In this document: positions 1 to 5,207 of the stretch, one piece after another | Position numbering within the stretch: position 1 is the stretch's first letter | How the letters are laid out: every line of letters starts with the position of its first letter | Source: an uncultured Erysipelotrichaceae bacterium | GTDB taxonomy: Bacteria > Bacillota_I > Bacilli_A > RF39 > UBA660 | Direction of reading: 5' to 3' | NCBI GenBank assembly: GCA_902803795.1 | Contig: CADCRC010000021.1 | Span: 1 to 15,394, forward strand | Length of the DNA stretch: 15,394 bases | Notes under the pieces: model-generated | The model's input: the letters and a program-made list of their open reading frames with translations, nothing else | Database searches by the model: none | Told to the model about the DNA's origin: nothing | Made by a program: the position numbers and the translations under genes

Positions 1-149
1 ATTTTACTATTGTCTTTACTTCCATCATCTACAAATATAATTTCATATGGTATTTTATTTTGATTTAAGTTATTAGATAATTCTTCATAAAATATCTCTA
101 TATTATCTTCTTCATTATATACAGATACAATAACAGATATTTTATTCAA
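1..149 (-). CDS. Family 2 glycosyltransferase, N-terminal fragment
   Basis: This is the start of a gene that runs off the left edge; only 49 residues are visible. The start is a TTG at 149-147: the codon before it in frame is a TAG stop, no ATG follows in the visible part, and an AAGGTG ribosome site lies 6 bases upstream. The protein opens with an ISVIVSVYNEEDNI strand-loop and reaches IIFVDDGSKDNS. These are the nucleotide-binding N-terminal motif and the DDGS metal/nucleotide site of GT-A fold, family 2 glycosyltransferases. The NEEDNI form is common in the dolichol-phosphate-mannose synthase-like and polyprenyl-phosphate sugar transferase branch, so a lipid-linked sugar acceptor is a reasonable inference, but the substrate cannot be read from this fragment. 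It starts 12 bases after the Alg13-like gene and is probably the next gene of the same operon. Confidence 0.85.
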   Translation of the reverse strand, partial: MNKISVIVSVYNEEDNIEIFYEELSNNLNQNKIPYEIIFVDDGSKDNSK

Positions 150-161
150 CTAAATCACCTT

Positions 162-665
162 CTATCTATTAAACCATGCTCTATGATTATCTTTTTCTAT
201 ATAGTCTTCTATATTTTTAATAAATTTTTTATTATTACTTTTTAATTTTTTGGGATGAAAGTTTTTTGCTTCTTTATATATTTTATTAAAATCATTAAAA
301 TCGTTTAGTGCTAAGATAAAGCCTTCTTTTTCAAATTCTTGTATAATTTCTATTTGATGATCACTTTGATGTTCCTGATATTTAACAAGTCTTGGTGTTG
401 CGATAACTGGTTTATCTAATTTTATACAATTTAGTATAGTTCCAACACCTGCATGAGTTATAACAAGTCTTGATTTATTTAATAATTCTTCAAATTTTTT
501 TTCATCTAAAAAATCTATTAGTTTCATATTTTTAGATTCATATTTTGTATATCCTATTTGAGCAATTACTTCTTCTTTTATTACTTTTTCTTCTATCTTT
601 TTATCTATTAATTTGAGTAATCTTGTAAATTGTTTATCTTGTGTACCTAATGTTACTAAAATCAA
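162..665 (-). CDS. Alg13/PssE-like glycosyltransferase subunit (UDP-sugar binding)
   Basis: This matches the C-terminal half of GT28 glycosyltransferases, as found in yeast Alg13 and bacterial PssE/Cps14G. Such proteins bind the UDP-sugar and act together with an Alg14-type membrane subunit, which is encoded just upstream. Seen motifs: an N-terminal VTLGTQ strand-loop (residues 4-9), VITHAGVGT (about 68-76) and an EHQSDHQ segment (98-104) that is characteristic of the sugar-nucleotide pocket. I chose the TTG at 665 as start: it forms a TTGA overlap with the upstream TGA stop, gives the family-typical MILVTLGTQ beginning, and has a G-rich ribosome site about 6 bases upstream. An in-frame GTG at 674 would add three residues. 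Length (167 residues) is normal. Likely role is the second sugar addition on an undecaprenyl-linked glycan or a glycolipid; the sugar is not predictable. Confidence 0.85.
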   Translation of the reverse strand: MILVTLGTQDKQFTRLLKLIDKKIEEKVIKEEVIAQIGYTKYESKNMKLIDFLDEKKFEELLNKSRLVITHAGVGTILNCIKLDKPVIATPRLVKYQEHQSDHQIEIIQEFEKEGFILALNDFNDFNKIYKEAKNFHPKKLKSNNKKFIKNIEDYIEKDNHRAWFNR

Positions 666-1144
666 AATATCCACCCCCCATATTCAGCATCTGGATATAA
701 TTCTTTCATCTTTTCCCATTGTACATAAAATTTATCTGCAAATTTATATATTATTCTTCCCGTTTCTGTTTTGGAATATACGTTGGCAAATGTTTCTATA
801 TATATTATTCTACTTCCAAATAAATGTCCTATTATACACATTGGACCTGCAGTATGAGTACCTGTTGTGATTATATAATCTGGATGAGTTTTTATATATA
901 AAAATAGACTTTTAAAACAATTAAATAATAATTTAAATACATAAGTTATTGGATGAACTCTTGTTCCATATATTAAATATGATACTTTATTTTTATATTC
1001 ATTTTTTAAATATAATGTTGATTTTGTTTTTTCTGTAATTATATAGTAATCATATTTTTTAAACATGGATTTTAATTGTAGTAATTCATTTAAATGTCCT
1101 CCACAACTAGATATAAATAAAACTCTTTTTTTCTTCATAAACAT
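662..1144 (-). CDS. Alg14/PssD-like glycosyltransferase membrane-anchor subunit
   Basis: This is the partner of the Alg13-like protein. Alg14/PssD/Cps14F proteins are the N-terminal half of a split GT28 enzyme; they bind the membrane and the acceptor lipid and recruit the Alg13 subunit. Visible motifs are FISSCGGHL (residues 10-18), a TTGTHTAGP segment in the middle and a C-terminal stretch with IYIETFANVYS, ADKFYVQWE and YPDAEYGG, all standard for the family. A hydrophobic segment around residues 80-95 (LFNCFKSLFLYI) can sit in the membrane interface. I start it at the ATG at 1144, which shares one base with the TGA of the upstream gene (TGATG); a second ATG at 1138 (MKKKRVLF) is also possible. 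An open frame continues upstream but lies inside the neighbouring gene. It overlaps the Alg13-like gene by 4 bases, so the two are probably translationally coupled. Confidence 0.87.
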   Translation of the reverse strand: MFMKKKRVLFISSCGGHLNELLQLKSMFKKYDYYIITEKTKSTLYLKNEYKNKVSYLIYGTRVHPITYVFKLLFNCFKSLFLYIKTHPDYIITTGTHTAGPMCIIGHLFGSRIIYIETFANVYSKTETGRIIYKFADKFYVQWEKMKELYPDAEYGGWIF

Positions 1145-1458
1145 CAAATCTTTTTCTTTTTTATAAATATTTTTGTAACATAATATAAGAATATAATCAT
1201 TATTCCTACATATATCCAATGAAGTATTGTTGCGGCAAGTCCATTTGAATATCTATCTATCATTGCATATACTGAATCTGGAAAATATTTATTAATTATG
1301 TTACTTACATCACTTAGTCTAATGTTATTTCCTATATAGTCTATTATTCTTAAAAACATATCTATAATAGCTATTAGAAATACAAATGATGAAAATCTTT
1401 TAAAAAACATTACAACTAAAATTATTAAAACAATTAATATTATTATATCAATATACAT
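1144..1458 (-). CDS. Small membrane protein, about three helices, unknown function
   Basis: I do not recognise this 104-residue protein. It has an N-terminal hydrophobic helix (residues 4-19), a second one (about 23-42, containing IAIIDMFLRIIDYIG), a polar middle section (45-72) and a C-terminal helix (about 77-97) ending in a positively charged KIFIKKKKI tail. The pattern suggests a polytopic membrane protein with a cytoplasmic C-terminus. A GAGGG ribosome site precedes the ATG by 5 bases. It starts 26 bases after the xseB stop and its TGA overlaps the ATG of the Alg14-like gene by one base. The position suggests a link to the membrane glycosyltransferases that follow rather than to exonuclease VII. 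That is inference from coupling only. Confidence 0.75.
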   Translation of the reverse strand: MYIDIIILIVLIILVVMFFKRFSSFVFLIAIIDMFLRIIDYIGNNIRLSDVSNIINKYFPDSVYAMIDRYSNGLAATILHWIYVGIMIIFLYYVTKIFIKKKKI

Positions 1459-1484
1459 ACTATCCCTCTTATTCTTTTATTTTT

Positions 1485-1754
1485 TTATTCTTCTATTTTA
1501 AAATCTTCTAATTCATTGTTATCTTTAACTAATTTTGTAATTGATTCTTCTGCTGTTTTTAATTTATCATTACATATTTTAGATAATTTCATTGCATTAT
1601 TAAACTCTTCTATTGCTTGATCTAGTGGTACTTCTCCTGTTTCTAATTTTTTTACAATTATTTCTAAATCATTAAGTGCTTCTTCAAAAGATATTTTTGA
1701 TGTGTCTATTTCTTTTCCATCTACTTTTATTTTTTCTTCTTCTTTTTTAGCCAT
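1485..1754 (-). CDS. xseB: Exonuclease VII small subunit
   Basis: XseB binds in several copies to the C-terminal helical arm of XseA; the complex degrades single-stranded DNA from both ends in the cytoplasm. The signature is residues 23-75, a helical hairpin with FEEALNDLEIIVKKLETGE, then PLDQAIEEFNNAMKLSK and a final helix with CNDKLKTAEESITKL. The 89-residue length is normal to slightly long because of a charged N-terminal extension (about 20 residues, lysine and glutamate rich) and a short acidic tail. AGGAGG lies 7 bases before the ATG and overlaps the TAG stop of xseA, 10 bases upstream, so xseA and xseB are one transcript as in most bacteria. Confidence 0.95.
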   Translation of the reverse strand: MAKKEEEKIKVDGKEIDTSKISFEEALNDLEIIVKKLETGEVPLDQAIEEFNNAMKLSKICNDKLKTAEESITKLVKDNNELEDFKIEE

Positions 1755-1764
1755 AATATTCCTC

Positions 1765-3027
1765 CTATATTACTTTACTATTTATTGTTCCATCACTAAA
1801 TTCTATTTCTATTGTATCACCTTTTTTAACTTTTTTAGAACTTGTAATAACTTTATTATTTAATTTTGTTAGTGTATAACCTCTTTTTATTGTTAATAGT
1901 GGAGATAAAGTTTCAAGTTTAGAAACAATTATTTCAAATTTGTTTATTTTATTGTCTATTAATTGAATTGGATTTGTTAATATATAACTTGATACAATAG
2001 AATTATATTTATTATTATTTATGTTTAATAAATTATTCATAGTATATTTTAATTTGTCAATTGTTGTATCATAAAATAATTCTTTTTTTTCATATATTGA
2101 TATAGGATTTTTAAATATATAATTTGTAGTAATTTTATTTAGTTTCTCGTGATTTAAATTAATCATATTATTAATTACTTTATTTAATCTTATATCAATT
2201 TGATATAAATAATTTTGTACATCTTGCTTTTGTGGAACTGCCATTTCTGCTGCTCCAGTTGGGGTTGGTGCTCGTAAATCAGATACAAAATCAGATATTG
2301 TAAAATCTATTTCATGTCCTACTGCGCTAATTACCGGTATTCTACAATTATATATTTCTCTTGCGACTATTTCTTCATTAAATGGCCATAAATCTTCTAT
2401 TGATCCTCCACCACGGCCTACAATTAATGTATCTAAATCAAATTGTTGCGCATGTTTTATTTGAGCTACTATTGTATCTTTTGCCATTTCTCCTTGTACT
2501 AATGCTGGAAATAAATATATTTCTGTTAATGGCCACCTTCTTTTTATTGTAGAAATTATATCACGGATGGCTGCACCTGTTGGTGCGGTTATTACTCCTA
2601 CTCTTCTTGGTATTTTTGGAATTTGCTTTTTTATTTCTTGTCTAAATAATCCTTCTTGCTCTAATTTTTTCTTTAATTGTTCAAAAGCTACATATAATGC
2701 TCCAATACCATCTTCTTGCATTTCTTCAACATATATTTGATATTGACCGGTTGATTCAAACACTGATATTCTACCTGTTACAAGTACTTTCATTCCATCT
2801 TGTGGATTAAATAAAACATTTTTTGTATTAGATGAAAACATTATTGCATTTATTCTAGATGTTTCATCTTTTAATGTAAAATAGAAATGTCCTCTGGTAT
2901 GTGCTTTAAAGTTCGATATTTCACCTTTTAGAAAAACAATATTTAAATTAGTATCATTATCTATTTTATATTTTATATATTTATTTAATTGTGTTACTGA
3001 TATATATTTATTTATATCATTATTCAT
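1765..3027 (-). CDS. xseA: Exonuclease VII large subunit
   Basis: XseA is the catalytic subunit of exonuclease VII, which cuts single-stranded DNA into oligonucleotides during repair and recombination. Residues 8-103 form the N-terminal OB-fold (SVTQLNKYIK, LKGEISNFKAHTRGHFYFTLKD). The catalytic region follows: GVITAPTGAAIRDI (144-157), VGRGGGSIEDLWPFNEE (203-219) and ISAVGHEIDFTISDFVSD (233-250) with RAPTPTGAAE (252-261). The section from about 270 to 375 is helical and asparagine/lysine rich, corresponding to the coiled arm that holds XseB. The C-terminal stretch (about 382-419, KRGYTLTKLNNKV to FSDGTINSKV) is the usual beta-rich end. The 420-residue length is usual for Firmicutes. The ATG overlaps the stop of the nusB-NUDIX gene by 8 bases, with an AAGGTGG ribosome site 3 bases before the ATG. 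Confidence 0.97.
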   Translation of the reverse strand: MNNDINKYISVTQLNKYIKYKIDNDTNLNIVFLKGEISNFKAHTRGHFYFTLKDETSRINAIMFSSNTKNVLFNPQDGMKVLVTGRISVFESTGQYQIYVEEMQEDGIGALYVAFEQLKKKLEQEGLFRQEIKKQIPKIPRRVGVITAPTGAAIRDIISTIKRRWPLTEIYLFPALVQGEMAKDTIVAQIKHAQQFDLDTLIVGRGGGSIEDLWPFNEEIVAREIYNCRIPVISAVGHEIDFTISDFVSDLRAPTPTGAAEMAVPQKQDVQNYLYQIDIRLNKVINNMINLNHEKLNKITTNYIFKNPISIYEKKELFYDTTIDKLKYTMNNLLNINNNKYNSIVSSYILTNPIQLIDNKINKFEIIVSKLETLSPLLTIKRGYTLTKLNNKVITSSKKVKKGDTIEIEFSDGTINSKVI

Positions 3028-3901
3028 ATTCCACCTTTATATTTTTTAATTCTTTAGTAATAAATTTACATGATTTAGATAATTCATCTGAATTTATTGC
3101 TTCATAATAATCAAAGAATTTATAACCATCACATTTATCTTTTTCACATATTGTAAATTCTCCCGAAATGTATTCTCCAATAAAAACTATAAATATCCAA
3201 TTTATTTCTTCTTTCTTACAATGGTATATTCCTACTGGTTTAGATATTTTTATATTTATATTTTCTCCTGCTTCTTCTTTTAATTCTCTTATTATAGCAT
3301 CTTTATATGATTCGTTTTTTTCTACTTTTCCACCTATATCTTCATATAATCCTTTTTCATCTCTTGCATTATTGCCTCTTTTTTGAAGCAATATTTGTTT
3401 ATTTTGATCTGTTATATGTAATAGGACTGCATAATCTTGATTTTCATAATTATAGTTTTTTATTTCTTCATCAATATTTTCAGTATATTTAAAATCAAAA
3501 TTTCCTCCATCTATATAGTCATTATATACATTATCTAATAAACCATTAATAAATGGTATAAAGTCATCATCACAATATAAATGTGCAATATCTAATATTT
3601 CATTAATTATTATTTTATGTGCTGTATTAGTATATAATAATTCATAAATACCCAGATATAATAATGCATTTGGTATATATCCAAATCTATCTAAGTTCCA
3701 TGTTTTTTTTATATATTTATTTGCGACTTTTTTAATATGTTCTTCATTATTAATTATTGCAATGACTGTATTTTTTATTTCTTCATCACATTCTAATAAT
3801 AATTCTTCTACTTTAAATTTTACATTTTCATCCATATTTCTGGATATAAAAACTTGATATAAATATTTTATAACACTTACTCTAAATTCTCTTCTAGTCA
3901 T
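3020..3901 (-). CDS. nusB: NusB antitermination factor fused to a NUDIX hydrolase domain
   Basis: Two domains are in one uninterrupted frame. Residues 1-129 are NusB, the RNA-binding partner of NusE/S10 in antitermination and rRNA transcription. They open MTRREFRVSVIKYLYQ and contain the family core WNLDRFGYIPNALLYLGIYELL, INEILDIAHLY and PFINGLLDNVYND. An acidic, asparagine/tyrosine-rich linker (130-154) follows. Residues 155-290 are a NUDIX hydrolase with a nearly complete Nudix box: G191, E197, R205-E206, E209-E210 and G212 are in place, while the last hydrophobic position is Glu. These residues bind the metal and cleave nucleoside diphosphates linked to another group. The start is the ATG at 3901 with GGTGAT upstream; a GTG at 3913 lies inside that ribosome site. 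Normal NusB is about 130-150 residues, so this protein is twice the usual length. NUDIX substrate is unknown. First gene of the operon with xseAB. Confidence 0.9.
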   Translation of the reverse strand: MTRREFRVSVIKYLYQVFISRNMDENVKFKVEELLLECDEEIKNTVIAIINNEEHIKKVANKYIKKTWNLDRFGYIPNALLYLGIYELLYTNTAHKIIINEILDIAHLYCDDDFIPFINGLLDNVYNDYIDGGNFDFKYTENIDEEIKNYNYENQDYAVLLHITDQNKQILLQKRGNNARDEKGLYEDIGGKVEKNESYKDAIIRELKEEAGENINIKISKPVGIYHCKKEEINWIFIVFIGEYISGEFTICEKDKCDGYKFFDYYEAINSDELSKSCKFITKELKNIKVEYE

Positions 3902-3920
3902 AATAATCACCACTTGTCTT

Positions 3921-3949
3921 ATTGTAACATTTTAATTGTAATAAGTAAA
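3921..3949 (-). promoter_or_regulatory. Predicted sigma-A promoter of the nusB-xseAB-glycosyltransferase operon
   Basis: On the minus strand TTTACT (3949-3944) and TACAAT (3926-3921) are separated by 17 bases. The same -35 hexamer occurs before the pheS T-box and the same -10 hexamer before tRNA-Ala. The predicted start near 3914 leaves a leader of about 13 bases that just includes the ribosome site. Prediction from sequence only. Confidence 0.5.
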
Positions 3950-3965
3950 TAAAAGTTAATAATAG

Positions 3966-3987
3966 TATTATAAAATATTTTATAATA
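3966..3987. repeat. 22-base perfect palindrome between divergent genes
   Basis: The stretch is a perfect inverted repeat without a spacer, with half-site TATTATAAAAT, made of A and T only. It lies just upstream of the predicted nusB promoter and 134 bases before the aquaporin start. It could be an operator for a dimeric regulator, or a pair of back-to-back -10-like boxes. In a region this AT-rich a chance palindrome of this length is not very unlikely. The rest of 3950-4120 is AT-rich, with no gene visible. Confidence 0.4.
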
Positions 3988-4120
3988 AATAGTTATATTT
4001 TACTTATATTCTCAAAAAAAAATAAATTTTAGTGGGTTCATATTTTTATTTTTTTTCTATAGATAATTTATTTATTTTTTTATAAAATAGTGTTATTATT
4101 AGAATAAGGAGGAGATGTAT

Positions 4121-4753
4121 ATGAAGAAATATATTGCAGAATTTCTAGGAACTATGTTACTTGTTGTAATTGGATGTGGTGTTGCGGTATATACTGAGGC
4201 TGATGTTGTAGCAACTTCACTTGCTTTTGGTCTTTCAATTGTTGCGATTGCATATTCATTTGGATGTATTAGTGGATGCCATATTAATCCAGCAGTATCT
4301 ACAGGATTATTCTTAACTGGAAAAATGAAGAGTAAGGATTATGTTGGATACTTAGTTTCTCAGTTTTTGGGTGGATTTGCTGGTGCATTAATACTTGGTG
4401 CTTTGTATGGTAGTTTTTCAAGTCTAGGTGCAAATAGTGCAAATGGTAATATGATTGTAGCATTACTTGTTGAATGCATTTTAACTTTTGTTTTTGTATC
4501 ATGCGTGTTATTTGTGACATCTGACAAGGACAATTCTAATATTGCTGGTCTTGTAATTGGACTTACTCTTGCTCTTGTACATTTACTTGGTCTAGGATTT
4601 ACTGGAACAAGTGTTAATCCTGCAAGAAGTTTAGGTGTTGCGATATTACAAGGTGGAAGTGCATTAAAAGATGTTTGGATATTTATGGTTGCTCCTATTG
4701 CTGGTGCATTCCTTGCAGCATTCTTATATAACTTTATGACTAAAAAGAGATAA
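4121..4753 (+). CDS. AqpZ-like aquaporin (water channel)
   Basis: This 210-residue integral membrane protein has the six helices and two half-helices of the major intrinsic protein family. Both NPA motifs are intact: HINPAVS (N56-A58) and SVNPARS (N166-A168). The aromatic/arginine filter can be read by comparison with E. coli AqpZ: F36, H154, T163 and R169. This is the narrow water-selective set; glycerol facilitators have Gly at the His position and Asp after the second NPAR, whereas here it is Ser170. Water conduction is therefore the likely role, but AqpZ-like proteins of Firmicutes are often annotated loosely. Start: the ATG at 4121 has AAGGAGG 8 bases upstream; an in-frame ATG at 4115 is only 2 bases from that site. 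Cys53 sits three residues before Asn56. It is the only plus-strand gene. A possible -10 box (TATAAAAT at 4081) has no convincing -35. Confidence 0.93.
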   Translation: MKKYIAEFLGTMLLVVIGCGVAVYTEADVVATSLAFGLSIVAIAYSFGCISGCHINPAVSTGLFLTGKMKSKDYVGYLVSQFLGGFAGALILGALYGSFSSLGANSANGNMIVALLVECILTFVFVSCVLFVTSDKDNSNIAGLVIGLTLALVHLLGLGFTGTSVNPARSLGVAILQGGSALKDVWIFMVAPIAGAFLAAFLYNFMTKKR

Positions 4754-4768
4754 GTAAATATACATAAT

Positions 4769-4811
4769 AAAAAGAAGCAATTTAATATTAAATTATTTTG
4801 CTTCTTTTTTT
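4769..4811. terminator. Bidirectional intrinsic terminator between aquaporin and the 46-residue gene
   Basis: A 12-base perfect stem (AAAAAGAAGCAA at 4769-4780, pairing with 4798-4809) has a 17-base AT loop. On the plus strand it ends in seven T and terminates aquaporin, 16 bases after its stop. On the minus strand the same hairpin ends in five T and serves the convergent small gene, whose last codons form one arm. Confidence 0.85.
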
Positions 4812-4933
4812 AGTTTTTCTTTTCTCTTCTTATCTAAGTAATCTTGTTTATTAATTAATTTTACTTTTTTTCCTATTCTTGTTACAAATTTTTTTTTAAC
4901 ACCTGGTTCTAAATTTGCTTTAATAACTTTCAT
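4793..4933 (-). CDS. 46-residue lysine-rich basic protein, unknown function
   Basis: A short but well-supported gene. It begins with ATG at 4933, preceded by an AAGGTG ribosome site with 5-base spacing, and a near-consensus promoter (TTGATT, 17 bases, TATAAT) is placed to start transcription about 18 bases upstream of the ATG. The stop is inside the shared terminator hairpin. The protein starts MKVIKANLEPGVKKKFVTRI, continues with a GKKVKLINKQDYLDKK segment and ends in a run of Lys/Arg/Glu (RKEKLKKEAK). It has 18 Lys/Arg (plus Arg19 and Arg37 among them), no Cys or Trp, and no membrane segment. The N-terminal half could form a small beta structure and the C-terminal half a charged helix. Such composition suits a nucleic-acid- or ribosome-binding protein, but I recognise no family. 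It stands alone between aquaporin and tRNA-Ala. Confidence 0.72.
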   Translation of the reverse strand: MKVIKANLEPGVKKKFVTRIGKKVKLINKQDYLDKKRKEKLKKEAK

Positions 4934-4957
4934 AACGCACCTTCTTTCAGCAAATAT

Positions 4958-4986
4958 ATTATATCTTTAATTAGCTTATAAATCAA
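4958..4986 (-). promoter_or_regulatory. Predicted sigma-A promoter of the 46-residue protein gene
   Basis: Minus-strand TTGATT (4986-4981) and a perfect TATAAT (4963-4958) have the ideal 17-base spacing. The predicted start is near 4951, giving an 18-base leader that holds only the ribosome site. This is among the strongest promoter matches in the window, suggesting the small protein is well expressed. Confidence 0.7.
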
Positions 4987-5040
4987 TAATGTAAATAAAA
5001 TTGATTTAATATTTTATTAATGTAATATTTTATTTAAATC

Positions 5041-5066
5041 AAAAAATCGTTCTATTTCAACGATTT
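5041..5066 (-). terminator. Intrinsic terminator of tRNA-Ala
   Basis: Minus-strand AAATCGTT (5066-5059) and AACGATTT (5051-5044) form an 8-base perfect stem with a 7-base loop, followed by a T run (5046-5041). It begins 10 bases after the tRNA CCA end, and it also separates the tRNA from the promoter of the small gene. Confidence 0.85.
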
Positions 5067-5076
5067 ATTAACAAAA

Positions 5077-5152
5077 TGGTGGAGCATAGCGGGATCGAAC
5101 CGCTGACCTCCACGGTGCAGGCGTGGCGCTCTCCCAGCTGAGCTAATGCCCC
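5077..5152 (-). tRNA. tRNA-Ala, anticodon TGC
   Basis: A full 76-base cloverleaf with CCA encoded. The acceptor stem GGGGCAT pairs with ATGCTCC (one G-T pair), the D stem is GCTC/GAGC, the anticodon stem is CCACG/CGTGG, and the T arm is AGCGG-TTCGATC-CCGCT. The G3-T70 pair is the classic alanine identity element. The seven-base anticodon loop is CCTGCAC, so the anticodon is TGC (5119-5117), which reads GCA and, with U34 modification, other GCN codons. Odd: position 33 is C rather than the almost universal T (5120 on the plus strand is G). It lies downstream of mreD with its own promoter and terminator. Confidence 0.97.
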
Positions 5153-5154
5153 AT

Positions 5155-5171
5155 TTGTTCTTAAAGAACAA
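5155..5171. repeat. Short inverted repeat at the tRNA-Ala transcription start
   Basis: Two 8-base arms (TTGTTCTT and AAGAACAA) flank a single A. It covers the predicted transcription start and the 5' leader between the tRNA promoter and the tRNA. It could form a hairpin in the precursor or bind a protein; function not shown. Confidence 0.45.
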
Positions 5172-5175
5172 TATT

Positions 5176-5204
5176 ATTGTAGCAAACATTTCTTCTTATG
5201 TCAA
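5176..5204 (-). promoter_or_regulatory. Near-consensus sigma-A promoter of tRNA-Ala
   Basis: A perfect TTGACA (5204-5199), 17-base spacer and TACAAT (5181-5176) on the minus strand. The predicted start near 5169 gives a leader of about 17 bases before the mature tRNA 5' end at 5152. It lies just after the mreD stop, so the tRNA can be made independently of mreCD. Confidence 0.85.
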
Positions 5205-5207
5205 TTA

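Noticed and set aside
613..870. Plus-strand open frame opposite the Alg14/Alg13-like genes
   Set aside because: It has no ribosome site, is antisense to two clearly conserved genes and has the phenylalanine/leucine-rich composition typical of the reverse strand of AT-rich genes.
662..1458. Reassignment of TGA to Trp as in Mollicutes
   Set aside because: TGA ends the Alg14-like, small membrane and GLUG frames at expected lengths, and Trp positions checked (for example in NusB) use TGG.
4299..4520. Minus-strand open frame inside the aquaporin gene
   Set aside because: It is antisense to a complete aquaporin with both NPA motifs and has no recognisable domain or ribosome site.
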